Below, in pieces: positions 53,439 through 62,547 of a DNA stretch of 64,000 nt (position 1 is its first letter; every line of letters begins with the position of its first letter). The notes beneath the pieces were generated by a model. That model made no database searches. It was not told the DNA's origin and worked only from the letters and a program-made list of their open reading frames with translations. Location of the stretch: positions 1 to 64,000 of the forward strand of contig NZ_JBFABG010000018.1 in the NCBI RefSeq assembly GCF_040640215.1. The letters are read 5' to 3'. This stretch comes from Actinosynnema sp040640215. GTDB taxonomy: Bacteria; Actinomycetota; Actinomycetes; Mycobacteriales; Pseudonocardiaceae. Made by a program: the position numbers and the translations under genes.

Positions 53439-53452
53439 CTGTACTAGTACAG
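53439..53452. promoter_or_regulatory. Perfect 14-bp palindrome, candidate operator
   Basis: CTGTACTAGTACAG is a perfect palindrome located 13 bases upstream of the regulator ATG and 113 bases upstream of the monooxygenase ATG. A related half-site 'CAGTAC' follows at 53460-53465. The AT-richer DNA around it (53440-53550) is the shared promoter region. Confidence 0.7.
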
Positions 53453-53565
53453 AAGCTACCAGTACCAACGTCCTGAACAGGCGTTATTGTGCTAGGACAG
53501 GGTTTGTTTCGGCTGTGCGTACTGCGTAAATTCAGTTTCGCAGAGCGCAGACGAAGGGACTCCCG

Positions 53566-54720
53566 ATGAAGACCGTGCTGATCTCCGGTGCCGGTGTCGC
53601 AGGACTGGCCGCCGCCCACTGGCTGCACCGCCGGGGCTACGCGCCCACCGTCGTGGAGCGCGCGCCCGCCCCGCGCCCCGGCGGCCAGGCGATCGACGTC
53701 CGGGGTGTCGCCCTCGACGTGCTGGACCGGATGGACCTGCTCGGCCGGACCAGGCGGGCGCGCACCCGGATGCGCGGCATGGCGGTGCTCGACGCGGACG
53801 GCACCGAGCAGTGGCGGTCGACCGAGATGACCCTCAGCGCCGGCCGCCTCGACGGCGACGACATCGAGGTGCTGCGCGACGACCTCACCGCCCTGCTGCA
53901 CACCCGGGCGCGGGACGGGGTCGAGTACCTGTTCGGCGACGCGATCACCGCCCTCGACCAGGACGACGACGGCGTGCGCGTCACCTTCCGGCACGGGGGG
54001 CCGCGCACGTTCGACCTGGTGGTCGGCGCGGACGGCCTGCACTCGGCGGTGCGCCGGCTGGTGTTCGGTCCCGAGGACGAGTTCGTGCACCACCTCGGCT
54101 CGTACGTCGGGGTGTTCAGCACCGGGAACTTCCTCGGCCTGGACGACTGGCAGGTGTGGCTGCACGACGACGCCCGCACCGCGAGCTACTGCCTCTACCC
54201 GGCGCGCGGGAACACCGAACTGCGGGCCACCCTCGGTTTCACCTCGGACCCGCTCGACCACGACCGCCACGACGTCGAGCACCAGAAAGCCCTCATCGCC
54301 GACCGGTTCGCCGGTGTCGGCTGGGAAACCCCGAGGCTGCTCAAGGCGATGGGCGACGCGTCGGACTTCTACTTCGACGCGATGGCGCAGGTGCGCATGG
54401 GTAGCTGGTGGCGCGGGCGGGTCGTGCTGGTCGGCGACGCGGCGCACTGCGCGTCCCCGCTGTCCGGCCAGGGCACGAGCCTGGCCCTGGTGGGCGCGTA
54501 CGTGCTGGCCGACGAACTCGGTGACGCGGACGACCCCCTTGCCGCGCTGACCCGCTACGACCGTCGGCTGCGGCCGTTCGTCGAGGTGAACCAGGCGCTG
54601 GCCACGGAGAACCCCGGGCAGGGCGCGTCCGAGGAGTCGCTGGAGCGGGCCAAGCGCGCGATCAGCCTGGACACCCGCCCGGAGGACCGCCCTCGCCTCC
54701 GGCGCACCCCGGTAGCGTGA
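53566..54720 (+). CDS. FAD-dependent monooxygenase, TetX/PHBH-like
   Basis: A 384-aa flavoprotein hydroxylase. The FAD fold starts 'LISGAGVAGLAAAHWLHRRG' (GxGxxG), followed by 'VERAPAPRPGGQAIDVRG', 'DLVVGADGLHSAVRR' (DG motif), and 'VVLVGDAAHCASPLSGQGTS' (GD motif with the Pro that contacts FAD). The set matches the TetX/aromatic hydroxylase group that inactivates antibiotics or hydroxylates aromatic compounds. The divergent GntR/TetR regulator suggests induction by its substrate. The substrate is unknown, and TetX activity itself is not implied. Confidence 0.92.
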   Translation: MKTVLISGAGVAGLAAAHWLHRRGYAPTVVERAPAPRPGGQAIDVRGVALDVLDRMDLLGRTRRARTRMRGMAVLDADGTEQWRSTEMTLSAGRLDGDDIEVLRDDLTALLHTRARDGVEYLFGDAITALDQDDDGVRVTFRHGGPRTFDLVVGADGLHSAVRRLVFGPEDEFVHHLGSYVGVFSTGNFLGLDDWQVWLHDDARTASYCLYPARGNTELRATLGFTSDPLDHDRHDVEHQKALIADRFAGVGWETPRLLKAMGDASDFYFDAMAQVRMGSWWRGRVVLVGDAAHCASPLSGQGTSLALVGAYVLADELGDADDPLAALTRYDRRLRPFVEVNQALATENPGQGASEESLERAKRAISLDTRPEDRPRLRRTPVA

Positions 54721-54763
54721 CCTGGCCGCCCGGAACGGGGAAGGTGAGCCCGGACCCGACGCC

Positions 54764-56527
54764 CTAGTCGCTCTTCGTGTTCCGGTCCGTCGGTGCCAGC
54801 GCGGTCTCCGTGGCCGGGTCCGGCGACACGTCCCGCTTGCCCGGTTTCGTCAGCGAGAAGTGCGCCTCCTCGCGCATCCGCTCGACCATGTGCGGGTAGT
54901 GCAGTTCGAACGCCGGGCGCTCCGACCTGATCCGGGGCAGCTCGGTGAAGTTGTGCCGGGGCGGCGGGCAGGACGTGGCCCACTCCAGGGAGTTGCCGTA
55001 GCCCCACGGGTCGTCACCCTCCGCCGGGTCGCCGAACCGGTAGCTGCGCAGCACGTTCCACAGGAACGGCAGCACCGACGCGCCGAGCAGGAACGCGCCG
55101 ATGGTCGAGATGGTGTTCAGGGTGGTGAAGCCGTCGCCGGGCAGGTAGTCGGCGTACCGGCGCGGGAAGCCCGCGTTGCCCAGCCAGTGCTGGATGAGGA
55201 ACGTCAGGTGGAAGCCCAGGAACGTGGTCCAGAAGTGCAGCTTGCCCAGCGGTTCGTCGAGCATCCGCCCGGTCATCTTGGGGAACCAGAAGTAGATTCC
55301 CGCGTACGTGGCGAACACGATCGTGCCGAACAGGACGTAGTGGAAGTGCGCCACGACGAAGTAGGTGTCGGTCACGTGGAAGTCCAGCGGCGGCGACGCC
55401 AGGATGATGCCGGTCAGGCCGCCCAGCAGGAACGTGACCAGGAACCCGATGCTGAACAGCATCGGCGTCTCGAACGTCAAGTGCCCCTTCCACATCGTGC
55501 CGATCCAGTTGAAGAACTTGATCCCCGTCGGTATCGCGATCAGGAACGTCATCAACGAGAAGAACGGCAGCAGCACCGCGCCGGTGGCGAACATGTGGTG
55601 CGCCCACACCGTCACGGACAGCGCCGCGATGGCGAACGTGGCGTAGACGAGTCCTTTGTAGCCGAACAGCGGTTTCCGGCTGAACACCGGGAAGATCTCG
55701 CTCACGATGCCGAAGAACGGCAGCGCCACGATGTACACCTCGGGGTGCCCGAAGAACCAGAACAGGTGCTGCCACAGGATCACGCCGCCGTTCGCCGGGT
55801 CGAACACGTGCGCGCCCAGGTGCCGGTCCGCCGCCAGGCCCAGCAGCGCCGCGGTGAGGATCGGGAACGCCAGCAGGATCAGGATGCTGGTGACGAAGAT
55901 GTTCCAGGTGAAGATCGGCATCCGGAACATGGTCATGCCCGGCGCGCGCAGGCAGCACACCGTGGTCACCATGTTCACGCCGCCCAGGATGGTGCCCAGG
56001 CCGCTGACCGCCAGGCCCATGATCCACAGGTCCGCGCCGACGCCGGGGGAGTGCACGGCGTCGGACAGGGGCGTGTAGGCGGTCCAGCCGAAGTCCGCCG
56101 CGCCGCCCGGCGTCACGAACCCGGCGACCGCCACCGTCCCGCCGAACAGGTACAACCAGTACGACAACGCGTTCAGCCTCGGGAACGCCACGTCGGGCGC
56201 GCCGATCTGCAACGGCAGGACGTAGTTGGCGAACCCGAACAGGATCGGCGTCGCGTACAGCAGCAACATGATCGTGCCGTGCATGGTGAACAACTGGTTG
56301 TACTGCTCGGTGGACAGGAACTGGAGGCCCGGCCGGGCCAGTTCGCCGCGGATCAGCAGCGCCATCAGGCCGCCGACCATGAAGAACACGAACGACGTGG
56401 TCAGGTAGAGCAGACCGATCTGCTTCGGGTCGGTGGTCTTGAACAGCCCGAGCAGCACCGCGCCCCGGGGTCGTCGCCGCGCCGCACCCGGGTGCGTGAC
56501 CACGGGTGCCGGCTTGAGCGCGGTCAT
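54764..56527 (-). CDS. ctaD: Cytochrome c oxidase subunit I
   Basis: A 587-aa haem-copper oxidase subunit with 12 membrane segments, the proton-pumping core of aa3 oxidase. Haem a ligand His is in 'LFTMHGTIMLLL'; copper B ligands are in 'WFFGHPEVYI' and 'AHHMF', with the cross-linked His-Tyr pair (HPEVY); the haem a/a3 ligands are in 'VVAHFHYVLFG'. The K-channel Lys lies in 'MTFLIAIPTGIKFFNWIGTM'. The C-terminal tail is about 60 residues, hydrophilic. It stands alone: subunits II and III are not adjacent, as is common in actinobacteria. ATG 56527 fits the family. Confidence 0.97.
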   Translation of the reverse strand: MTALKPAPVVTHPGAARRRPRGAVLLGLFKTTDPKQIGLLYLTTSFVFFMVGGLMALLIRGELARPGLQFLSTEQYNQLFTMHGTIMLLLYATPILFGFANYVLPLQIGAPDVAFPRLNALSYWLYLFGGTVAVAGFVTPGGAADFGWTAYTPLSDAVHSPGVGADLWIMGLAVSGLGTILGGVNMVTTVCCLRAPGMTMFRMPIFTWNIFVTSILILLAFPILTAALLGLAADRHLGAHVFDPANGGVILWQHLFWFFGHPEVYIVALPFFGIVSEIFPVFSRKPLFGYKGLVYATFAIAALSVTVWAHHMFATGAVLLPFFSLMTFLIAIPTGIKFFNWIGTMWKGHLTFETPMLFSIGFLVTFLLGGLTGIILASPPLDFHVTDTYFVVAHFHYVLFGTIVFATYAGIYFWFPKMTGRMLDEPLGKLHFWTTFLGFHLTFLIQHWLGNAGFPRRYADYLPGDGFTTLNTISTIGAFLLGASVLPFLWNVLRSYRFGDPAEGDDPWGYGNSLEWATSCPPPRHNFTELPRIRSERPAFELHYPHMVERMREEAHFSLTKPGKRDVSPDPATETALAPTDRNTKSD

Positions 56528-56709
56528 GGAAACTGCCTCCCTCGTCCCAGGGCGTGAGCCACTTCACATGGTCCACCTGATCGCCTACCGGGGCAATCAC
56601 TCGGCCGGGCAGTCGGCAGACCAACGGGTCTTTCGGCCGATCCGCCGGGGTACGCCCGACGTCCCGCCAGGCGGACGTGCACCTGAGGGCGCGAGTTAGG
56701 GTCGAAACC

Positions 56710-57948
56710 ATGCAGACCTGGTCATCCACCCCTGTCCCGCGGGTAGCGGGCGAGCCGCGCCCGCTACGGCTGTACGACACGTCTACCGGCGAGGTGCGCC
56801 CCACGGCCCCCGGTGACACCGCCAGGCTGTACGTCTGCGGCATCACCCCCTACGACGCGACCCACCTGGGTCACGCGGCGACCTACCTGACGTTCGACCT
56901 GGTCCACCGGCTGTGGCTGGACAACGGCCACGAGGTGCACTACGTCCAGAACGTCACCGACGTCGACGACCCGCTGCTGGAGCGCGCCGAGCGCGACCAG
57001 GACGACTGGGTGGTGCTCGCGATGCGCGAGACCGCGCTGTTCCGCGAGGACATGGTGGCGCTGCGGGTCCTGCCGCCCCGCGAGTACATCGGCGCGGTGG
57101 AGGCCATCCCGGAGGTCGTGGAGGCGGTCGCGAAGCTCCTCGCGAACGGCGCGGCGTACCGGGTGGACGACCCGGATCACCCGGACGTGTACTTCGACCA
57201 CACCGCGTCCGGCCGGTTCGGCTACGAGTCGAACTACGACGAGGCCACCATGCTGGAGTACTTCGGCGAACGCGGCGGCGACCCGGACCGCCCCGGCAAG
57301 CGCCACCCGCTCGACGCCCTGCTGTGGCGCACCGCCCGCCCCGGCGAGCCGTCGTGGCCGTCCGAGCTGGGCGAGGGCCGGCCGGGCTGGCACATCGAGT
57401 GCAGCGCCATCGCGCTCAACCGGCTGGGCAGCGGTTTCGACGTGCAGGGCGGCGGCTCCGACCTGGTCTTCCCGCACCACGAGTTCAGCGCCGCGCACGC
57501 CGAGGCGCTCACCCGCGAGCACCCGTTCGCGCGGCACTACGTGCACGCGGGCATGATCGGGCTGGACGGCGAGAAGATGTCGAAGTCGCGGGGCAACCTG
57601 GTCTTCGTCTCCAAGCTCCGGGCGCAGAAGGTCGACCCGAACGCGGTGCGCCTGGCGCTGCTGGCCGGCCACTACCGGCAGGACCGCCCCTGGTCCGACG
57701 CGCTGCTGACCGAGGCGCTGGAGCGCGTCGCCGCCTGGCGGCGCGCGGCGGCACTGGACTCGGGACCGCCCGCGGCGGCCACCGTCGCCCGCCTGCGCGA
57801 CCACCTCGGCAACGACCTGGACACCCCCGCCGCGCTGGCGGCGCTGGACGCGTGGGCCGCCGAGGCGCTGTCCACCGGCGGCGGGGACGACACCGCGCCG
57901 GGGCTGTTCCGCGACGCCGTGGACGCCTTGCTGGGCGTCGGGTTGTAG
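56710..57948 (+). CDS. mshC: Mycothiol biosynthesis cysteine ligase MshC
   Basis: A 412-aa enzyme that joins cysteine to GlcN-Ins with ATP, the third step of mycothiol synthesis. It descends from cysteinyl-tRNA synthetase. The N-terminal 'YVCGITPYDATHLGHAATYL' carries the zinc Cys and the HIGH-like 'HLGH'; further zinc ligands are in 'WHIECSAIA' and 'VFPHHEFSAAHAEAL'; the KMSKS loop is 'GEKMSKSRGNLVF'. The tRNA-binding C-domain is absent, as expected for MshC. ATG at 56710 is chosen over an upstream frame because TAGGGT ends 7 bases upstream (leaderless pattern). It is divergent from ctaD. Confidence 0.96.
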   Translation: MQTWSSTPVPRVAGEPRPLRLYDTSTGEVRPTAPGDTARLYVCGITPYDATHLGHAATYLTFDLVHRLWLDNGHEVHYVQNVTDVDDPLLERAERDQDDWVVLAMRETALFREDMVALRVLPPREYIGAVEAIPEVVEAVAKLLANGAAYRVDDPDHPDVYFDHTASGRFGYESNYDEATMLEYFGERGGDPDRPGKRHPLDALLWRTARPGEPSWPSELGEGRPGWHIECSAIALNRLGSGFDVQGGGSDLVFPHHEFSAAHAEALTREHPFARHYVHAGMIGLDGEKMSKSRGNLVFVSKLRAQKVDPNAVRLALLAGHYRQDRPWSDALLTEALERVAAWRRAAALDSGPPAAATVARLRDHLGNDLDTPAALAALDAWAAEALSTGGGDDTAPGLFRDAVDALLGVGL

Positions 57949-57982
57949 AACCCCCGGACCGGCGCTCCCGGCCCTGAACGGC

Positions 57983-58012
57983 GGTGGGGCCACCCCGGAG
58001 GATGGCCCCACC
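57983..58012. terminator. Hairpin between mshC and protease gene
   Basis: GGTGGGGCCA (57983-57992) pairs perfectly with TGGCCCCACC (58003-58012) around a 10-base loop. It lies between convergent mshC and the S8 protease gene and probably serves both. Confidence 0.85.
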
Positions 58013-58029
58013 ACGTCGCGAGATTCAGA

Positions 58030-59835
58030 TCACGCGTCGATCGTCCACGAGTTGATGCGACCGGTGTCGATGGTCGCCACGTCGCGAACGCGCAGCTTCC
58101 ACGTGCCGGCGGCCGTCTCCGAGGAGGCGTTCACCGAGTACGTCTTGCTGATGTTGTCCGAGCTGCCGCCGGTCCGGTTGTGCAGGTTGTAGACCGTGCC
58201 GTCCGGAGCCACCAGGTCGACGATCAGGTCGCCGACGTAGGTGTGGAGGATGTTCACGGTCACCTGCGTGGTGGCCGACGCGTTGCCCGTGCAGGTGAGG
58301 CTGATCGGGCTGTTCACGTCGCTGTTGTCGCCGACGGTGACGTCCGTGTCGTTGGTGGCCGGGTCACAGCCGCCGGCGGTGGGACGGACGGTCCAGGTGA
58401 AGTTCGCGGTGCCCGTGCGGGACGCCGAGTCGGTCACCGTGACGGTCACGTTGGACGTGCCCGCCGTCGTCGGCGTGCCGGTCACCTGGCCGGACGCGCT
58501 GCCGGTCAGACCGGCCGGGAGACCGCTGAACGAGAACGTGTACGGCGCGGTGCCACCGGCCGCGGTGACGGTCAGGTTGACCGCCTGGCCCACGGTGGTG
58601 GTCTGGTTGCCGGGGTTGTTCACGGTCGGGTTGCTCGGCGCGGTGTTCTGCACGAACAGCAGCTTGTTCGCCGAACCGGTGCCCGGGTTGCTGATCTTGC
58701 CGTTGGTCGCCGCGTTCACCAGCGCCGTCTCGACCTGGGCCGGGGTGGCGGTGGGGTTGTTCGACACGTAGATCGCCGCGACGCCCGCGACGTGCGGGGA
58801 CGCCATCGAGGTGCCGCTGATGGTGTTCGTGGCGCTGTCGCTGGTGTGCCAGGTGGACGTGATGTCCTGGCCGGGCGCGAACAGGTCGGTGCAGGTGCCC
58901 CAGTTGGAGAAGGACGCGCGCGCGTCGGACCGGTTCGAGGCGTTGGTGCTGATCGCCTCGCGGACCCGGGCCGGCGAGTAGTTGCACGCGTTCTGGTTGT
59001 CGTTGCCCGACGCGACCGCGGTGGTGACGCCCGCCGCGACGAGGTTGCGCACGGCGGTGTCCGTCGCGGTGTCCGCGCTGCCACCGAGGCTCATGTTCGC
59101 CACGGCCGGCTTCACGGCGTTCTGGGCGACCCAGTTGACGCCGTTCACGACGCCCGCCGAGGTGCCGGAGCCCTGGCAGTTCAGGACCTTGACGGCGACC
59201 AGCTTGACTTCCTTGGCCACGCCGTAGCTGCGGCTGCCGACGGTGCCGGCGACGTGCGTGCCGTGGCCGTGGCAGTCGGTGTTCTGGCTGTCGACGGTGT
59301 TGGTGCCCCAGGTGGCCCGACCGGCGAAGTCCTGGTGCGTGATCTTGATGCCGGTGTCGATGACGTACGCCCGGACGTTGCTCGCGCCGTTCGGGTACGT
59401 GTAGCTGTTGTCCAGCGGCAGGTTCGCCTGGTCGATCCGGTCCAGGCCCCACGACGGCGGGTTCGGCTGCACACCCGCGATCTTCACCGGCAGGTCGGCC
59501 TGCACCCAGTCGACCCGGGGGTCGGCCGCGATGCGGCGCGCCTGCTGCGCCGTCAGGGTGGCGTGGAAGCCGTTCAGCGCGTGCTGCCAGGTCGTGCGGA
59601 CCTGGCCGCCGAACTTGGCGACCAGCGAGCCCGCGGACGACGCGGACAGCGCCCTCGGCGACGCCGAGTCCTTCAGCGCCACGATGTAGGAGTTGGGCAC
59701 GGCGTCGGTGCGATCGGCGGCCAACACCTGGCCTTCGGCCGCGGCCACACCGACGTTCGTGAACGCCAGGGCAGCCGCGGAGATCGCGGCCAGGCCGAGG
59801 ACCGCCGTCTTTCTGAACAAGCGGGCGTCTCCCAT
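58030..59835 (-). CDS. Secreted subtilisin-like protease with P-domain
   Basis: A 601-aa exported S8 serine protease. Order: Sec signal (1-34), I9 propeptide inhibitor (about 48-118), catalytic domain (about 150-395) with Asp160 ('AYVIDTGI'), His191 ('CHGHGTHVAG') and Ser343 ('SGTSMASPHVAG'), then a putative Ig-like domain (about 400-490, 'FSFSGLPAGLTGSASGQVTG'), and a P/Homo B proprotein-convertase domain (about 495-601, 'ILHTYVGDLIVDLVAPDGTV', 'GTWKLRVRDVATIDTGRINS'). All catalytic residues are present. It likely degrades extracellular protein; the propeptide folds and inhibits the enzyme until secretion. Confidence 0.95.
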   Translation of the reverse strand: MGDARLFRKTAVLGLAAISAAALAFTNVGVAAAEGQVLAADRTDAVPNSYIVALKDSASPRALSASSAGSLVAKFGGQVRTTWQHALNGFHATLTAQQARRIAADPRVDWVQADLPVKIAGVQPNPPSWGLDRIDQANLPLDNSYTYPNGASNVRAYVIDTGIKITHQDFAGRATWGTNTVDSQNTDCHGHGTHVAGTVGSRSYGVAKEVKLVAVKVLNCQGSGTSAGVVNGVNWVAQNAVKPAVANMSLGGSADTATDTAVRNLVAAGVTTAVASGNDNQNACNYSPARVREAISTNASNRSDARASFSNWGTCTDLFAPGQDITSTWHTSDSATNTISGTSMASPHVAGVAAIYVSNNPTATPAQVETALVNAATNGKISNPGTGSANKLLFVQNTAPSNPTVNNPGNQTTTVGQAVNLTVTAAGGTAPYTFSFSGLPAGLTGSASGQVTGTPTTAGTSNVTVTVTDSASRTGTANFTWTVRPTAGGCDPATNDTDVTVGDNSDVNSPISLTCTGNASATTQVTVNILHTYVGDLIVDLVAPDGTVYNLHNRTGGSSDNISKTYSVNASSETAAGTWKLRVRDVATIDTGRINSWTIDA

Positions 59836-60054
59836 TTCAGGGTTCTCCCTAGGGACAGGTTCGCCCGACCGGTCTGCCGGGTTGTGGCAGGACGGTGGGC
59901 GTGCAGGGATAAGGGACGTTCGCGCGAACGGGTGGTGCCGACCTGGTCACATGCATGGTCGGGACAAAAAGCCCCGACGAGTAGCGCCGTTGGGCGTAAT
60001 CAGGCGCGGCCGGACGCGCGGGTGGGGACGAAACCGCAGTTCACGCGTACACCG

Positions 60055-60543
60055 TCAGGAGTTAAAGAGCCTGTCCCGGTGCGTTCGCCAGCGATCCAGC
60101 AGGCTCGGCAGCTCCGCGTGGACGAATTCGAAGAAGGCCAGCGTCTCCGCGATCCGCCGTCCGGCGGGGGTGCCCGGACCCAGCGCGCAGATGCCTTCCT
60201 TGAGCGGACCGCCCCACCGGGCCATCATCTGGTCGCGGCGGAAGATGGCCTCGTACCAGACGTCGTCGTACACCCGGAACACGTCCCGGCGGGACCCGGA
60301 CTCGCGCTCGCGGCTGACCACGTTGACCTGGGTGAGGTAGCGGACCGCGCCGGAGATCGCGGCGGGGGAGACCTGGAGCAGGTCGGCGAGCTCGGCGGCG
60401 GTCATCGTGCCGTCGTCGTCGGCGAGCAGGGCGACGAACACCCGGGCCGGCATGCGCGGCATCCCGGTCTCCGCGAACGCCGACGCGAAGCGCTCGATGA
60501 AGCGCAGCACCGCCTGGTCGTCCCGCTCCGTCACCTGGTTCAC
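60055..60543 (-). CDS. GbsR/MarR-type winged-helix regulator
   Basis: A 162-aa regulator. The winged HTH ('PARVFVALLADDDGTMTAAE', 'LADLLQVSPAAISGAVRYLT', 'VVSRERESGSRRDVFRVYDD') matches GbsR-like MarR proteins. A helical C-terminus of about 75 residues follows. GTG at 60543 is used; a second GTG at 60579 is in frame. It lies between the protease gene and the ArsR gene, on the minus strand. Its target is unknown; neighbours are an MFS exporter regulated by its own ArsR protein. Confidence 0.85.
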   Translation of the reverse strand: MNQVTERDDQAVLRFIERFASAFAETGMPRMPARVFVALLADDDGTMTAAELADLLQVSPAAISGAVRYLTQVNVVSRERESGSRRDVFRVYDDVWYEAIFRRDQMMARWGGPLKEGICALGPGTPAGRRIAETLAFFEFVHAELPSLLDRWRTHRDRLFNS

Positions 60544-60736
60544 CGCCGAATCATGTCGTCCCGTACCGCGAGCGGGCACAGTTTATACGCTTCCTTAATT
60601 TCACGAATTCGTGAAATCACCGCGCCGCCGCGTGGCCTGAGGGGCTGTGGTGCCGGTGCCGGGACCGGTCAAGACCTCCGGTCCGAGGCGAGCACCGGCG
60701 ACGCGGCGGGCGAGGCGGTCGCGGACAACCCCAAGT

Positions 60737-60768
60737 CTGAAAGAGGTCTTTCGAAAGGAGTCTTTCAG
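60737..60768 (+). promoter_or_regulatory. Concentric 32-bp palindrome, candidate ArsR operator
   Basis: Two nested inverted repeats share one centre: outer arms CTGAAAGA (60737-60744) and TCTTTCAG (60761-60768), and inner CTTTCGAAAG (60748-60757). Overall 13 of 16 pairs match. It ends 15 bases upstream of the ArsR-family GTG, so binding would block its promoter or ribosome site. The short GAAAGA/TCTTTC units suggest two dimers. Confidence 0.75.
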
Positions 60769-60783
60769 GTCTACCGTTGGGGC

Positions 60784-61341
60784 GTGGACCTTCCCGTACC
60801 CCGGCGGATCTCCGACCTCGAAGCGCTGAAAGCGCTCGCCCACCCGCTGCGCGTGGCGCTGCTGAACCACCTGCTGGCGGTCGGCCCGCGCACGGCCAGC
60901 GAGTGCGCCGCCGAAGTCGGCTCCTCGGCGTCCAACTGCAGTTGGCACCTCCGCCGGCTCGCCAAAGCCGGCTTCGTGGACCGGACCGACGCGGGCGACG
61001 CGCGGGAACGGCCGTGGCGCGCCCTCGACGTCGGGTACTCGGTGGACGCGTTCTCCGAGGACCCGGCGGTGCGCAGCCGGCAGGACGCGCTGATCGCGTG
61101 GCAGCTCAACGAGGACAACCGGCTCGCCCAGCGGTTCCTCGACCGGCGGCACGAGATCCCCCGCGAGTGGCTCGACGCCGCCGGGCTGCACGGCTACGCG
61201 GTGAACGTGACGCCCGAGGAGCTCGCCGGGCTGCTCGCCGTGATCGACGGCGTCCTGCGGCCCTACCTGGTGCCGCTGCGCACCGACGTCCCCGACGGCG
61301 CGCGGCCCACCCACGTCGGCCTCCGGGCGTTCCCGCGATGA
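60784..61341 (+). CDS. ArsR-family winged-helix regulator
   Basis: A 185-aa regulator with an N-terminal ArsR HTH ('LEALKALAHPLRVALLNHLL', 'TASECAAEVGSSASNCSWHL', 'RRLAKAGFVDR') and a C-terminal helical region of about 100 residues. No metal-binding cysteine pair like that of classic ArsR is visible, so it likely senses an organic ligand. GTG at 60784 directly follows the palindromic operator, and earlier in-frame codons look non-coding. Its stop overlaps the MFS start (ATGA), so regulator and exporter are co-transcribed and coupled. Confidence 0.9.
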   Translation: MDLPVPRRISDLEALKALAHPLRVALLNHLLAVGPRTASECAAEVGSSASNCSWHLRRLAKAGFVDRTDAGDARERPWRALDVGYSVDAFSEDPAVRSRQDALIAWQLNEDNRLAQRFLDRRHEIPREWLDAAGLHGYAVNVTPEELAGLLAVIDGVLRPYLVPLRTDVPDGARPTHVGLRAFPR

Positions 61342-62537
61342 CCGGACCGCTGCGGGAGCCGGCCTTCCGCCGGCTGTGGCTCGCGGGGTTCGTGTCCGAG
61401 ATCGGCGACTGGGTCCTGATGGTCTCGTTGCCGGTCTACGTCTACCGGCTCACCGGGTCGGTGGGCTCCACCGCGACGACGTTCGTCCTCGCGCTGCTGC
61501 CGAGCCTGGCGCTGTCGCCGCTGGCCGGCGTGCTCGCCGACCGGTGGGACCGGCGCAGGCTGATGCTGTGGGTGAGCCTCGCCCAGGCCGTCGCGTTGCT
61601 GCCGCTGCTGACCGGCGACCTGGTGCTGGTCAACGTCGTGATGGCGGTGCAGGCAGCCCTGGCCGCGCTGTTCGAGCCCGCCAAGAACGCCCTGCTGCCC
61701 GAACTCGTCGGCCGCGACCAGCTCGCCGCCGCCAACGGGCTGGTCGGCGTGAACGCCAACCTTGCCCGGTTGCTCGGGGCCTCCCTGGGCGGCCTGGTGC
61801 TCGGCTGGTCCGGGCTGCCCGGCGTGCTGGTGCTCGACGTGGTGTCGTTCCTGGTCGCGGCGGTGCTGTTGGCCCGGCCGTTCGGCCTGGTGCGGGCACC
61901 GAGGGGGCGCGCACCGGTGTGGCGGGCCTGGCTGGACGGGCTGCGCGAGATCCGGGGGCCGCTGCGCGGGATGGTGGCCGTGGTCGGGTTGATGGCGTCG
62001 AGCCAGGGCGTGTTCGTGGTGCTGTTCGTGGTGTTCGTGACCGAGCGGCTCGGCGGCGGCGAGGCCGAAGTCGGGTTGCTGCGCGGCATCCAGGCGGTCG
62101 GGGGACTCGTCGGCGGCGCGCTGGTCGGGCTGGTGGCGCGACGGGTGTCCGCGTGGCGGCTGCTGGCGTGGTCGCTGATCGCGTTCGCCGCTGTCTCCTT
62201 CGTCGGGTGGAACGGCCCGCACGTCACCACCGCGTTCACGTTCTACCTCGCCGTGTTCGCGGTGTGCGGCGCGCCGGGCGTGATATCGGGGGTGGGCATG
62301 ATGTCCGTGCTGCAACTGCACACCTCCGACGCGACGCGGGGACGGGTGCTGGCGACGTTCGGCAGCCTCTACGACGGGTTCCAGGCGTTGGGGATGGTCG
62401 TGGCGGGAGCGCTCACCGCGCCGCTGGGGCTGACGGCGCTGCTCGACGTACAGGCGGTGCTCTACCTGGTGGCGGGCCTTTTGGTGGTCGTGATCTCCCG
62501 ACGGGCCTCCCTAGAGTTGGCGGATCGCGACTCTTGA
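61338..62537 (+). CDS. MFS exporter
   Basis: A 399-aa major facilitator with about 11-12 membrane segments of the MFS_3/EntS-like kind. Marks are 'FRRLWLAGFVSEIGDWVLMV' at the N-terminus, 'LAGVLADRWDRRRLMLW' (the loop 2-3 motif) and 'FEPAKNALLPELVGRDQLAA' before the fifth segment. It is expressed together with the ArsR-family regulator and so probably exports the compound that the regulator senses. The ATG overlaps the regulator stop. The substrate is unknown. Confidence 0.93.
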   Translation: MTGPLREPAFRRLWLAGFVSEIGDWVLMVSLPVYVYRLTGSVGSTATTFVLALLPSLALSPLAGVLADRWDRRRLMLWVSLAQAVALLPLLTGDLVLVNVVMAVQAALAALFEPAKNALLPELVGRDQLAAANGLVGVNANLARLLGASLGGLVLGWSGLPGVLVLDVVSFLVAAVLLARPFGLVRAPRGRAPVWRAWLDGLREIRGPLRGMVAVVGLMASSQGVFVVLFVVFVTERLGGGEAEVGLLRGIQAVGGLVGGALVGLVARRVSAWRLLAWSLIAFAAVSFVGWNGPHVTTAFTFYLAVFAVCGAPGVISGVGMMSVLQLHTSDATRGRVLATFGSLYDGFQALGMVVAGALTAPLGLTALLDVQAVLYLVAGLLVVVISRRASLELADRDS

Positions 62538-62547
62538 GGGGGAGATC

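Noticed and set aside
58180..61341. A 1,053-codon open frame on the plus strand
   Set aside because: Its first 860 codons are the antisense shadow of the protease and GbsR-type genes. Only the last 185 codons, from GTG 60784, are the real ArsR-family gene.
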